DNA from: Ophiura sarsii
Lineage: Eukaryota; Echinodermata; Ophiuroidea; Amphilepidida; Ophiuridae
Reading direction: 5' to 3'
Length of the DNA stretch: 64,000 nt
Assembly (NCBI GenBank): GCA_035610835.1
Contig: CM069449.1
Location: forward strand, 6,222,542 to 6,286,541
The notes beneath the pieces were generated by a model, which saw only the letters and a list, made by a program, of their open reading frames with translations, was not told the DNA's origin and ran no database searches. A program made the position numbers and the translations under genes. Every line of letters starts with the position of its first letter. Positions within the stretch are counted from its first letter, which is position 1. Below, piece by piece: positions 21,583 through 32,684 of the stretch.

Positions 21583-22319
21583 ATAATTTGGTCTGATTTG
21601 CAATGGTTGCACATATTTACATTATAATCTTCACATATGCATATGAACGTAAAGAGAATGTGAAGTTGAACTTCATGGACCAATTATCTTATAATTTGCT
21701 GTTTATGTAAATGAGAAGTTATGTCTTTTATGTTGAAAAAGAAACAAGAGTTGGAAGTTCCGGTGAGACTTATTCATGCTGTTTCATGCATTTCAACAAT
21801 TTTACTGACAGAAATCAGACTAATTTGCTTTCTGATTGAAATGAAATAATGTTGTCATGGATAGGTGACACACAACTACCTCATCACCAGGTAACTCAGT
21901 TCATCACAAGCTCATAAGACATTTCTCAGATTATGAACTAAGGCTTCTGGCATCAAAGTGAAATAAGTGACACAATTGTCCCATTCCCATATATTACACG
22001 GTTCACTACAAATACCCCTATAATGAACTTTGTCATCATAGATGAGAATATTGTCCTGCATATATCCTGCTTGTTGTTCAACAGTATCAGGTCTAGCATG
22101 GCATTGTTATTGACCTATCCGATTTGTCTTTGGTTTCTGTACTAGCCGCAAGGATGGAATATGCAAAAACCCGGTAAAGTCTCGGGTTAAAAAGATCCGC
22201 TAGGTCACAGCTGGGACTGTTTCTGTACTGCGCAATTGGGAAAGATATTAGGTCTGGTTAACATTGTCTGTGACACTTCCTATGCGACTATTATCGTGTA
22301 AAGGTTTAATACAAGTTGC

Positions 22320-22557
22320 ATCCTGGGGGTAGTCTTTGCCTGTCTAGAACTGTTTGTCAATTATTGTTTGCTTCCATTATCTATATTTTGAGGCAGTATT
22401 TCCATATTTGGATACAGTGTTTCCATATTTGGATGTATTATATGGTGTCAAAAATTTATCCTGGGAATGTGCTTTGTCTGTATAGTCCAAGAAATGTTTG
22501 TCAATTATAGTCTGATACCATTACCTATATTTGGATTCAGTATTTCCATATCTGGAT
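22320..22557. repeat. Diverged 139-bp tandem duplication
   Basis: ATCCTGGG at 22320 and 22459 start two copies sharing GTTTGTCAATTAT, CCATTA(T/C)CTATATTT and CAGTATTTCCATATTTGGA-like words in the same order. Divergence indicates an old duplication. Confidence 0.75.
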
Positions 22558-22730
22558 ATTTGGAAACATAGACTATCGGAGATGTAAGATACCAAATTTA
22601 CATTTGAAGTAAATTCTAAATTCAAATATAATAGCTATGATTTTCTTCTGGTATGATATTAGCTTTGAATTTATTATTGCTATCTTTGTTTATTTCGCTC
22701 TTTCAGTTGGGATGAGATTTTCTATTATAC

Positions 22731-22749
22731 TGTATCTTCAGAAGATAGG
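22731..22749 (+). repeat. Degenerate copy of the dispersed hairpin word
   Basis: TGTATCTTCAGAAGATAGG: three or four changes from the consensus, stem partly kept. Confidence 0.6.
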
Positions 22750-23036
22750 ACAACAATTTGCATTAGGTTCCTACCATCTTCATGAAACAGAAATATAGAT
22801 ATGATTTGGGTCGATCTTTTGCTTATAATTATTACGGCTATCTTTTTTAGACTTATGATCCATGTATGTCTAAATAAGTTTTATTTAGAATATTAACCCA
22901 TCAACAGTGACACTGGCCTCTATTCTATATTGTAATATCACCAAAGATATGTAACAGTGTCACCTGCCGAATGGAGGGGGTCAATTTTTCTTGATTTTAC
23001 CCACTCAGGCAGATAAAAATCCACTCATTTAATTGC

Positions 23037-23089
23037 TCATCTCTTCAGTATAGCTGTTGAAGTTTAAACAGCTATGACTGAAGAGATGA
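23037..23089. repeat. Hairpin with 22-bp arms
   Basis: TCATCTCTTCAGTATAGCTG plus TT pairs with AACAGCTATGACTGAAGAGA plus TGA, with one unpaired base. The loop is about 8 bases. The arm contains CTTCAGTATAGC, reminiscent of but not identical to the dispersed 19-bp hairpin word. Confidence 0.8.
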
Positions 23090-23534
23090 AAAACCACTTA
23101 ATCATTAGAAATGTTGTATTTAACATTTGCTATATTATTGTCAGTTAATAACAGCTTGTGGGGGATTTACAATCTATCAAAATGGGGCCATTTTTGTACT
23201 ACAATAGTTTCTACATTTTGCATTTTTATATATTTTCCGACTAAACCGTATCAATGTCTCTTACTAATAATTCATTCTTCAATTCTCTCACTTACTGTTG
23301 CAATGCTAGTCCCTACCTGTCAAACCTATAGTATCATTAGTTACAACTGTAATTTCCACACTGAGCTAATTCGATATGTCTTGTCATTGCTATTTCACAG
23401 ATATGAGGCGTTTTGATCAAAATAAAACTAGGATTGAATGTCGCTTGCTTGATCAAATGGTTAAAATCATAAATATGTTATGAAAAGAGTAGGTATTATC
23501 ACACATCGTGCACATGCACTATTCTGCTGCTGTT

Positions 23535-24198
23535 CAGGGTGTGTCAAAAATGCAATAGTGGAAAGAAGCCATCTTGTTTTCAAAACCAAATTGAAATCTG
23601 AAACTTTACAAACATGGCATGAAAACACTACTTATTTAGTAACTTGTGTTAAACAATGAAGTCAATTACATTTATTGTATGTCCTGTGTGAACCTTTTTA
23701 TAGAGGCACCCGATTTACATGTTTGTCCACGAGGCATCTAAAACATGCATAATATCCATCATTCAATGTTGAAAACCTGAGATTGATTTATGGCGTAATT
23801 GAAATGTTGTGCACAATGTACATTTCCACTTACACATGAACTGTGAATTGTGTTCCACATTTGAATAACAATATGTTAGATATTCAAATGTGTGGAGTGT
23901 CAATTGCAATGCCTCCTAGCAGATAAACATGCCTTGGTAACAAAAAGGGGTGTGGGGGGATTGATGTATCCAACATACATTCATGGAAACGATGCTAGAC
24001 TTTAATCAAATCCACGATGGAATAAAGCATAACAACGCAAGATTTGTGTCTAGTCTAGGATGTATGTTGCATTTTGTAGTTGCGCCAAAAATTGTTACTA
24101 ACAATTAATTCTTATGAGGTTTTAAATAATCCAAATTCATCATGGTTTTTAAAACAAGGTAGCTTTTCTTCACTATTGTAGTTTTTTGACACACCCTG
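23535..24198. mobile_element. Mariner-like non-autonomous element (CAGGGTGTGTCAAAAA ends)
   Basis: The left end CAGGGTGTGTCAAAAATGCA and the right end, reading CAGGGTGTGTCAAAAAACTA on the opposite strand, match for 16 bases and again through CAATAGTG. The right flank is TA and the left is TT, so one side of the target has mutated. It is 664 bp long with no transposase frame. Confidence 0.85.
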
Positions 24199-24358
24199 TA
24201 GCTTTTGTTTATGATTCACTTCTAGTTTTGCTATTACTTGTTGTATAGATTTGTAACCATGGTGGAAAAGATTACTGATCATTTATAGATGTTGGACTTT
24301 CTTGGTTATGTTTGCTAGGGAATTGGTAATGAATTGCAAGTAAGTATAGACCACCAAG

Positions 24359-24580
24359 TACCAACATGCCAAGTAAATCATTAAGGCATCTTGAGAATGT
24401 GTTCCATCATCTAGACCACCTTTCATATCAATCAATCCATCCAATTTCAACAGATCTTTATAATTTCATATGCAGAGAGAGTGTAAATCGAGTACTAACA
24501 TGCTTAGTGAATGGATTAATGATTCACGACAACATCTTACGTTACCTAGACCACCTGTCATATCAACCAATCTTCTTGCA
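24359..24580. repeat. Diverged direct duplication of about 135 bp
   Basis: ACCAACATGCCAAGTAAATC at 24359 and ACTAACATGCTTAGTGAATG at about 24494 start two copies that both run into CTAGACCACCT(T/G)TCATATCAA(T/C)CAATC. An 81-codon open frame (24366-24611) carries the duplication as HLDHLSYQSI and YLDHLSYQPI; I treat it as incidental, although the parallel peptide could be checked. Confidence 0.65.
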
Positions 24581-25409
24581 CAATTATAGACTTCATCAAT
24601 TGGTGCGATAGGAATCTATGCAGCTAGCACAAGATAGAGTGTTAATCAACAATGCTCGTTGGGTTAGGTCACAACATAACTATAATATACCCGCCCAAAG
24701 GGACCTCGGCTTCCTCTTATCCGATTCTCCTCAACTACTTGGTTGCCGCAGGCAACGGACATGATCTGCATTCCACTCCTCATTAAAAAGAAAACACCCT
24801 CATTGACCAAAACTGGTTCCTTAATTCACCGGGAATAAATTCCTGTTCATCTCACCACCGTCCAAGAAGCAGGATGATTGTGACTACACTACAGATTCAA
24901 TAGGTTTCGTTAATTTTGTTTCTATGAATTGATCCATTATTATTGGATAAATACTACTTTTAAATATTTGCAAGAGTCACATTGCCAGAGTAGTCGTGGG
25001 TCACTCTGGCTATGTGCTCCATGCAGCAGTTTCAATTCAACTAGATTTTTTATAGAATTGTGTTGTTTTGCTGCATCAATTATCTATATCTGTACAATAT
25101 GGTAAGCATACGCACAGTGATTTAGTGAATATTAACTAAAAACACTGAAATATTCATCAAAAACTGAGATAAACCAGCCATATCGCACCTCACTATCACA
25201 ATATAAGCAATACAAATATTCATCAAACAAATATAATTATAAGGCAATAAAAACAATTCTATATCAGAAACAACCGTGGAAATACTAGCTCGCTAAATGT
25301 CATATTTCAAAAACAAGTCTAAAAACCAAGTTGAAAATTACAAAACAAACACTAGATTTCAGCTCAAAACATGGAAATTAGCATTATGTATATGGATGGA
25401 TCACACCAA

Positions 25410-25467
25410 TATGTTATCAGGATGGATAAAAACAAATATGTTATCATGATGGATAAAAACAAATATC
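25410..25467. repeat. About 28-bp tandem duplication
   Basis: AATATGTTATCAGGATGGAT followed by AAAAAC is repeated once with a single change. Confidence 0.8.
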
Positions 25468-25657
25468 TTGATCAATTGCATGTCACACAATCTGTGCATA
25501 ATTGTGTTTGCCTTCGTTAAAGATTCTGCTAGGATCTAAACATCTTATATTCATTTTATATACTTACACAGGCTGTTTGTGGATAAGCAGTTTGGATTCA
25601 GCTTTACATTCAAAAATGAAGAATTAGATTTGTGTAGCAACAATAGCTGAAAACCTT

Positions 25658-25942
25658 TTAACCCTAACTCTACCCCCCACTTTTTTTAGAATTTTTTCTT
25701 CAACATGGAAAATCGACCAAAATACCGCCCCCCCCCCCCCCTTCCCCGGATTTGATCCAGGGACCTCTCGCACCAGAGGCGAACAATTCCCCACTACACC
25801 ACGGCTGTCAAGGCTAATTTGCGCAGTACATTGCGCAAACTTTATGGGCTAGGTCCATTTTTTCATCGAAAAACTTCCACGCCGGGTGGTACCAACGTGC
25901 CCAGTCGTGGTATTTTGGGGTATATGGTAGGGTTAGGGTTAA
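25658..25942. mobile_element. Terminal-inverted-repeat element with a tRNA-like core (copy 1)
   Basis: TTAACCCTAACTCTACC (25658-25674) is inverted at 25926-25942 (GGTAGGGTTAGGGTTAA). Between the ends are a C run, a minus-strand tRNA-like sequence (25741-25812) and GGTCCATTTTTT...CACGCCGGGT. The second copy, at 49719-49992, has the same order: CTAACTC ends, CGCCCCCC, tRNA-like core, GGTCCATTTTTT, GCACGCCGGGT. So the whole arrangement, not just the tRNA part, is the repeated unit. Confidence 0.7.
25741..25812 (-). pseudogene. tRNA-like sequence, anticodon loop reads CTG (Gln-type)
   Basis: On the minus strand: GCCGTGGTGTAGTGGGGAAT gives a D arm or A-box-like segment. TTCGC-CTCTGGT-GCGAG gives an anticodon arm with four good pairs and CTG at the anticodon. 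CCTGG-ATCAAAT-CCGGG gives a T arm and a B-box-like GGATCAAATCC. The acceptor stem does not pair, so it is unlikely to be a working tRNA; it looks like the tRNA-derived part of a repeat. Confidence 0.6.
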
Positions 25943-26337
25943 GGATGTATCTTATATCAATTTTGAATTATGTGAAGATAGTAGGTCGTCTAAGAGATTG
26001 ACCATCCAACTATTCTGATATATCTCTTCTCCTACGTCACATTATTTAACAATGGGCTTCCTCCTCCTCCTCCTCCTCAATAGTGTCCAAACAGGTGATG
26101 ACAGCATACAGAAGACTCCACTTGACCGGGCCATCTCATGCCACCTATACAGACTTACTGATGTCTACATAATACACAGGAAATGGAAACCCATTGGTCC
26201 ATTGTACCATTGGACTGCCAGCCTCATCCACAGATATAAACCAGAATGGATGGCAATTACTGTACCTCTGGATATCCCCTATAACTCTCTGAGTGGACAT
26301 GAACCCTTTTGTCATCCTTAAGGTGACAGGAAAACCC

Positions 26338-26460
26338 CTGTTCTACAGGCAAACAGACCTCTCAGGTAGGATTAGTCGGTTGGCAAGTTTTTGTGTGTGT
26401 CCCCACCCCAAAAACAAAACAAAATCACAAATTTTAGGTGAATTTTTGACAATTTTTCAA
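26338..26460. repeat. Interspersed repeat fragment (copy 2)
   Basis: CCTGTTCTACAGGCAAACAG then ACCTCTCAGGT, GTCGGTTGGCAAG and AGGTGAATTTTTGACAATTT parallel the fragment at 20312-20400. The preceding open frame (26052-26321) starts with a leucine run encoded by a (CTC)n tract and is not called. Confidence 0.6.
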
Positions 26461-26624
26461 AATTTAAAATTTAAAAAAATGAGTCGGTCAGGTCAGTTTT
26501 TTCATCACCTAATTGCTTTTTAAGAATGTACGTTCCTTTTTTCCTCCTAAGAATGTACATGAACAATGTTCATCCTTAATGTTCATCCTTAATTGCTTTC
26601 TTAGACTGTACATACTTTGTTTCA

Positions 26625-26706
26625 GGATCCTGGGTTCAAATCCTGGCTCAGCAAGAAAAGAAATGTTGCTACTGAGTTCCTGGGTTCAAATCCTGGCACA
26701 GCAATA
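26625..26706 (+). repeat. Tandemly duplicated tRNA T-arm/acceptor-like segment
   Basis: CCTGGGTTCAAATCCTGGC followed by (T/A)CAGCAA occurs twice, 50 bp apart (B-box-like GGTTCAAATCC at about 26633 and 26683). Each copy forms a perfect T-arm stem CCTGG/TCCTGG-like around TTCAAAT. No D or anticodon arm is visible upstream. Likely a fragment of a tRNA-derived SINE that was locally duplicated. Confidence 0.55.
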
Positions 26707-27924
26707 AACGATGTTGCTGGTGAGGTTTTCGCGGCTATTCAGACATCAAGATATCGCTTCGCAGACAGGAATTTGTTTTGCTCTGTATGTAATGTCTTAT
26801 ATAGAATATAAGAATACTATGCCCTATAGGTAAAGTAAGATGACCCCTATATACTGATACAGTGAAGACACTTGACCTATTGGTTTCTGGGTATGATGCT
26901 GCTGCAGAGGAAATGATTTCAACCTTTAAACAGAGTGTTAATTACATAGCATAATTAAGTGAACCCTATGCAGTATTCCCTCAGACAGATGTAGACCCAG
27001 TGTCGGTGAGTTTATCTAAGGGATAGCTGTAATTTATTCTGTTCCAAATTGGTGAACCTGCTTACATACAGCAGCGAATGAAGAGTGTGGGCACGCAAAA
27101 CGCTCGCATGGCGCAACTGGCGCAAGAGAATCATATGTGTGATGATTGCATATACCAAATTAGCGCGCATACGTTTGGATTACTTTTGCGTACAGTGAAA
27201 TAAAAAAATGCATATTTCTTGCCAATTTGGTACCGCTTAAACTATAGAGCCATTGCTGGTGAGTATACCTAAGGGATAGCTAGCAATGGCTACCGCCTGC
27301 TTGCCTGCAGGTGGGACATCATATACACTTAAATGACTCTTAATTACATAAGCATGGTTGATAATAACCTGTATACACCAATGAACTCAAGTAATTTACT
27401 TCAATTGAGTATCTGCTGTGACCTTCTTTGAGTACAGGTGATTGGACCAATGTATAAATCAACCTCTATGGATGCTCCTCAAAATCTTGGACAAAATCAG
27501 AATGAGCTGACTGCACTTTACTTATCATTGCTTCATGAAGTAAGTTTTGAACTAACAACACTGATGTAATGAACTCCAAACATGAAAAGGAAACCCTAGC
27601 ACACCTGAGCTAAATAACATCATCGAGTGAGATACCAGGCTTCCATCTTACAACACAAGACGGACATGCAGCAGGAGTGTGGAGAGCTACTTTGGGAATG
27701 TGAAATACACAAGCTTGTCCTCCAAACTGCAAAATGCTACATTTATTGGGACATTTTGTTGACACATAAGACTACATTGGTTTGTCATATTCTATGTGAT
27801 ATAAATAAAGTTTTACACAAAATGGGAGTATTTCTCAATACTAATAACCAGAATGTATGCTAACTTAACCTACCTAGGCGATTGTGAGGTGGCAAGAACC
27901 TTAATCTATACAGAAGCATGCCAT

Positions 27925-27943
27925 GCTGTCTTCGGTAGATAGC
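27925..27943 (+). repeat. Dispersed hairpin word
   Basis: GCTGTCTTCGGTAGATAGC: two changes from the consensus, both flanks of the stem kept. Confidence 0.8.
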
Positions 27944-28062
27944 AGTTTGGTTTAAATTATTCTTCACTTAATTTGGTTAAATAGTGCCCATCATCAATGA
28001 TACATATCTTAAAATGTGTTTGGAAAATATCCAGCAGACATATATTTTCCACTGTGGCCGAA

Positions 28063-28098
28063 CAAACTCCATAGCTTTTTTAAAAGCTATGGAGTTTG
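28063..28098. repeat. Perfect palindrome, 17-bp arms and 2-base centre
   Basis: CAAACTCCATAGCTTTT, centre TT, AAAAGCTATGGAGTTTG. No mismatch over 34 paired bases. No transposon flanks seen. Confidence 0.9.
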
Positions 28099-29449
28099 AC
28101 CAGTTTAAAAACACAATGATTGACTTCATTTACCTTAAAGTAAAAAAGCTACAGATATTCTAAGAACAAATTGTACAAGCAACTTTTAAATAATATTTAT
28201 CGCTTCCTGATTGGACAATAACATTGTGCTCCTTAGATGTTTTGTTGTTTTAGCAATACTGTTTCATTACATTGGACTATTTATTACATGCTGTACATTG
28301 ATTGAGAAATAATTTATTTTGTACTAAACCATTGATTCTCTGCCAGCAAAAAATCACTAACGGTCAAGTTTTCTCGACAAAAAAATAAAGAAGAAGTCAC
28401 AGGCATAAAATATCCACCTAGAATCCATCCCAAGCACAACAGATCAACCTCATCACTAGCAATCTATTCAAAAACAAATCTTGAAGAAGAACTTTGATGT
28501 CACATATACCTGATATAGAAATATATCCGATCGCCACGGTTATGGTGGCGGCCGTGGTAACCCTCGACTGGTCAAGACGTGTCATCGATACAACTGACCT
28601 GTCCAAACCCTCGGGTTAAGGGCAGTGTCTCGTTAAGATATAGAAAATGGAATCACCAACGGACCCGATCAAAACCACCGTGTTTATAATAGGTTATGCT
28701 TGCGCTATATTCAATATTTAACAACGATTTTAATGCGGGTGACCGCGCATGAACTACTTTTGTTTATGTCAGGGAAATAATTTAACTTGTTTTATTTATT
28801 ACTTTAAATTGCACTGTGTTATCTATAATGAATATTGTATAAGCGTGCACAGAGCAATTTATTTCCTAAGTATTTGTTAAATTGTGGTTTTGACTGTGGT
28901 CAGTTTATATATTTAATCACAAGAAATGGGATATGCCAATATTTCATTATTAAGTGGGTTATGTGAGTGGTTTTCATAAAACCTCAAATGTAGTTGTCTG
29001 TTGTCTATTGAGTGAGTCTAATTAAAAACTACAGCCTTACTTCTTATAATAAGAAAGAAAAATAATTTCAAAATACCCACAACAACAACAAAATGACCAA
29101 ATACCAATCCATTTTCACTGCATTATCTGTAATACCACAAATATGATTAAAAACTGAAAAGGGTGTATCTATATCAGATTCAATCAGCTAAATGGGTTTG
29201 TCGTTATATAGAATGCATTTTTCTGTGTATATTGCTTTCTGTATTTCTGTTACTTGGGGTAAGTTACCATATATCCCATAATGCAATGGGGGTAAGTCAC
29301 TAGATATCCCATAATACAATATATGGATCTCACAATGTATGTGTGAAATGATGAAAAGATAATGTGACAAAACCATCATAAGCTTTTTAATGAACCATCA
29401 CCAGCTTAATTCGTCAATGAACAATACACAAGGGGATCTAAAAGTAAAC

Positions 29450-29850
29450 ATTTTTTCTGTAAAATTTGAGTGTGAATTTTGTCCGTGAAATTTATGTGCT
29501 TAAAACATCTGTGTGTGTGAACATTTAAATGACACCTATTTCTGAAATGTTATATTTGAACATTTTACTGTTTTATGTTAAATTTCACGTTTAAATATTT
29601 TCCTGTGGAATTTCTCATGTGAGCATTTCTCTGTCAAATTCTCTTGTGAACATTTGCCTGTGAAATTTTCTATTGTTAAAATTTGTCTGTGAAATTTCAT
29701 GTGTGAACAATTTTTAAGTGAAATTTCACCCCAGAAGATTGTTCCATCAAATTTCACATAAACATTTGTATGTGAAATTTTACAGGTGAACATCAGTGTG
29801 TAAAACTTCATGTAGAAATGCGCCTGTGAAATTTTACATTTATTATTTAA
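29450..29850. repeat. Degenerate tandem repeat of TGTGAAATTT / GTGAACATTT words
   Basis: About a dozen units of roughly 28-33 bp built on TGTGAAATTTCA followed by GTGAACATTTGTC, heavily diverged. A minus-strand open frame (29578-29853) translates it as loosely repeated KFH and CSHEKF-like segments; I regard it as incidental to an old minisatellite. Confidence 0.75.
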
Positions 29851-29963
29851 CATTTATAAGTGACAGCTGCCCTCATTTCATATTTTTGGTGATGGTATTT
29901 TATCTTATTTTTAAGTTTAACCACCCTGTTTTAAAAACCTGGAGCTAAGAACCTAAAAATAAC

Positions 29964-30555
29964 TCTATAATGGCATTGCCCATCTCAATTCATAAATCTA
30001 TAATGGCATTGCCCATCTCAATTCATAAATCTATAATGGCATTGCCCATCTCAATTCATAAATCTATAATGGCATTGCCCATCTCAATTCATAAATCTAT
30101 AATGGCATTGCCCATCTCAATTCATAAATCTATAATGGCATTGCCCATCTCAATTCATAAATCTATAATGGCATTGCCCATCTCAATTCATAAATCTATA
30201 ATGGCATTGCCCATCTCAATTCATAAATCTATAATGGCATTGCCCATCTCAATTCATAAATCTATAATGGCATTGCCCATCTCAATTCATAAATCTATAA
30301 TGGCATTGCCCATCTCAATTCATAAATCTATAATGGCATTGCCCATCTCAATTCATAAATCTATAATGGCATTGCCCATCTCAATTCATAAATCTATAAT
30401 GGCATTGCCCATCTCAATTCATAAATCTATAATGGCATTGCCCATCTCAATTCATAAATCTATAATGGCATTGCCCATCTCAATTCATAAATCTATAATG
30501 GCATTGCCCATCTCAATTCATAAATCTATAATGGCATTGCCCATCTCAATTCATT
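29964..30555. repeat. 33-bp minisatellite, 18 copies with no visible variation
   Basis: The unit CTATAATGGCATTGCCCATC plus TCAATTCATAAAT repeats 18 times and I see no substitution between copies. The length is 11 codons, so one plus-strand frame stays open (from 29970 to 30620) as repeated MALPISIHKSI. There is no coding evidence beyond that. Uniformity implies very recent expansion, gene-conversion-type homogenisation, or an assembly artefact. Confidence 0.97.
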
Positions 30556-31079
30556 TTCTCACAAAGCTATACCTCTTATTTGTTTGCAAACTGCAAAACA
30601 GCATTGCTGTTTTCACATGATGCGACAGCTTCGTCGTTCGTATCAACAACAAAATGCGCCGAGAGCTAACAGGGCAACTTATCGCAGCGCGACTTTTAAG
30701 TTATCTCTAAGACTACCAAGTAGTGACAACTTTAACTTGTAATCAAGCACACAGCATTGATGTGTATACCAGCCATGCCTTAGTGGATTGGAAGGTAACT
30801 GTATGTGATAGAAACTTGACAGGTTTGAAAAATAACACAAAATGGGCTTACCAGGTGCCCCCTATCACACAGATATACATTAAAAGGATATTTAGAGGAC
30901 ATATTTGGATTAGCATCAACATGTATGATGTTTCTAAATGGTAATCAAATCAATGTTTAGTTTAGGATTGATTAACTTGATCAGTGCAGTAAAATAGTAA
31001 ATGTGACCAGTCGCATCAAAAAGACAATGTTGTCTGCAAACACAGTTTTGAAATAGAAGGCAATTAGGTTGGGGAAATA

Positions 31080-31762
31080 CAGGGTGTCTCAGAATGATCT
31101 ATACCGGGATTCAAAAATATATCAAAAATATAAGACAAATAGTGTTTCAAATCTAAACACTTGCGATATGATGGTGGAAATGTTTCCTACTTATTCCGTT
31201 TATTTCAGTGAGATATCTCTTTTTGTTCAGCTGTGGCAAGACATAATTGAAAATCGATGAAAAACATATTTTCATATTTTGGCTCACATAATTCATCTTT
31301 ATACAGCTATTCTCTCTAGCATTTCAAACAATGAACCCCACACCTCATAAGTTATATTCAAAACTCCCGCCAAAAAAAGGAAGGTTAAAAGGACTCAAGC
31401 AAAACAAATCCTGCCCTATTCAATCAAAGCTTTGTTTTATATGCACAAAACAATCGATTGTTATCAAAAAGCTAATTAAATTTAAGAAGAATAATGTGAA
31501 TAACATTTCTGAAATAATTTAATGTTTAAAAGGGTTAGTGACTTTATAGATTTTCATAATGGATCATTTCGACAAAAACTTGGAATCTAGTATCGTCTGT
31601 ATTTTCCATCAGAAATGTTTAATTTTCAAAATCTAAAATTCCTATGAAAGCTGGGCGTTTGCGCAAGATATATATGAAAATGATTTGGACAATATCAATA
31701 AAGTTCATACCGAAAAAAATTGCATTACCTCGGTATAAATTAGATCATTCTGAGACACCCTG
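31080..31762. mobile_element. Mariner-like non-autonomous element (CAGGGTGTCTCAGAATGATC ends)
   Basis: CAGGGTGTCTCAGAATGATC plus TA at the left is mirrored by TAGATCATTCTGAGACACCCTG at the right, and both sides are flanked by TA. ACCGGGATTC / CCGAGGTAAT-like sequence follows inside. It is 683 bp; the two 63-codon frames inside have no DDE transposase motif. A right-end fragment of the same family lies at 5515-5597. Confidence 0.9.
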
Positions 31763-31989
31763 TATAAGGAAAATAATAGTAAAAAACATAGTTCTTGAAA
31801 CTATATCTTGAGATTTCAAAGTTTGACAAGGTATCATTTTAACGCTTAGAATGTGCTCTTTCGGCTGATACATGTAACTCAAATTGGAGTCTTTTTTGAT
31901 GTGACCGGTCACAAATGTAATTGCATGTTAATTTTTTTGCTTGTAAAATAAATGATAGGTAAGCCTGCCTGTACATTACAAAGAAACTT

Positions 31990-32134
31990 TCTGACCCATA
32001 GAGGCTTGGCTGAAAATCTGATCCCAAAGCATCCATACCTAACCCAGAGGCGTGGATAAATGTCTGATCCCAAAGCATCCACCCCTAACTCATAGGCTTG
32101 GATGAATATCTGATCCTAAAGCATCCACCCCTAG
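31990..32134. repeat. 46-bp tandem repeat, about 3 copies
   Basis: CTGATCCCAAAGCATCCA starts at 32018, 32064 and 32110. Between them are variants of CCTAACCCAGAGGCGTGGAT. A degenerate first unit begins near 31990. Confidence 0.85.
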
Positions 32135-32306
32135 ACATACATGTAACCACCCACATTTCATTTTCACTGATAAGATCATATAACAAATAAATTAATATAC
32201 ATAACCACAATATTACTGCTGCAGAAGTAATTATCACCATGTAGGTCAGGGGTTCCATTCCAAGCTGGAGGGCAATAGCTGTTTCATAACACTCACAGGT
32301 ACTCAA
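32085..32306 (-). other. 73-codon open frame with one hydrophobic segment, doubtful
   Basis: The translation contains one long hydrophobic stretch (around residues 19-44, including VIILWLCILIYLL-like content) that could span a membrane. Its 3' part overlaps the 46-bp tandem repeat and there is no recognisable family, so it is probably chance in AT-rich DNA. Confidence 0.12.
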
Positions 32307-32684
32307 ACGGTGTTAGTTTCACCAGGAAACGGAAGCCAAACCACCCCTGTACAGAGTCAGATTCGCGCTTACATTTTCCTCTTTTCACCGACAGACCGTC
32401 GTCGTCGCTAGCTAGAATAAGAAAATGTATGTTCTCCTGGCACAGTTCCGTCTAGTATATGGCGTGCCTCCTGTAATTACATAGGAGCTAGACGAGTCGG
32501 TGCACAAAGAATGAACGCCAGGAATAACAGTTTGAGTTAACTGCTAAAGGTTCAATGGTGGTCAAAACCTCTTGAAGTATTAAGGTGAAGGAAGACATGC
32601 GCACATTGTTTGGGTCAAATATATCAATAAATAAGTGTTGTGTTCATGATCAGGAATACCGCACTGTTCTGTGTGTAAGTGCCC

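Larger units (their letters stand above)
26821..29449. other. No gene recognised
   Basis: AT-rich sequence with scattered short features: related words GTGAGTTTATCTAAGGGATAGCT (near 27006) and GTGAGTATACCTAAGGGATAGCT (near 27259), the latter in a small hairpin CCATTGCTGG...TAGCAATGG; a hairpin word at 27925; a long palindrome at 28063. Open frames are at most 78 codons and show no domains. Confidence 0.4.

Noticed and set aside
25741..25812. Functional tRNA-Gln
   Set aside because: Anticodon and T arms look reasonable, but the acceptor stem does not pair and the T loop starts ATC instead of TTC.
25921..25942. Interstitial telomere repeat (GGGTTAGGGTTA)
   Set aside because: Only about two repeats, and the sequence is the inverted partner of the other end of the element at 25658.
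26052..26321. Possible secreted protein starting MGFLLLLLL
   Set aside because: The apparent signal peptide is encoded by a CTC microsatellite, and the remaining translation has no recognisable features.
29970..30620. 216-codon repetitive protein
   Set aside because: The frame is open only because a 33-bp unit is a multiple of three and lacks stops in one frame. No other coding sign.
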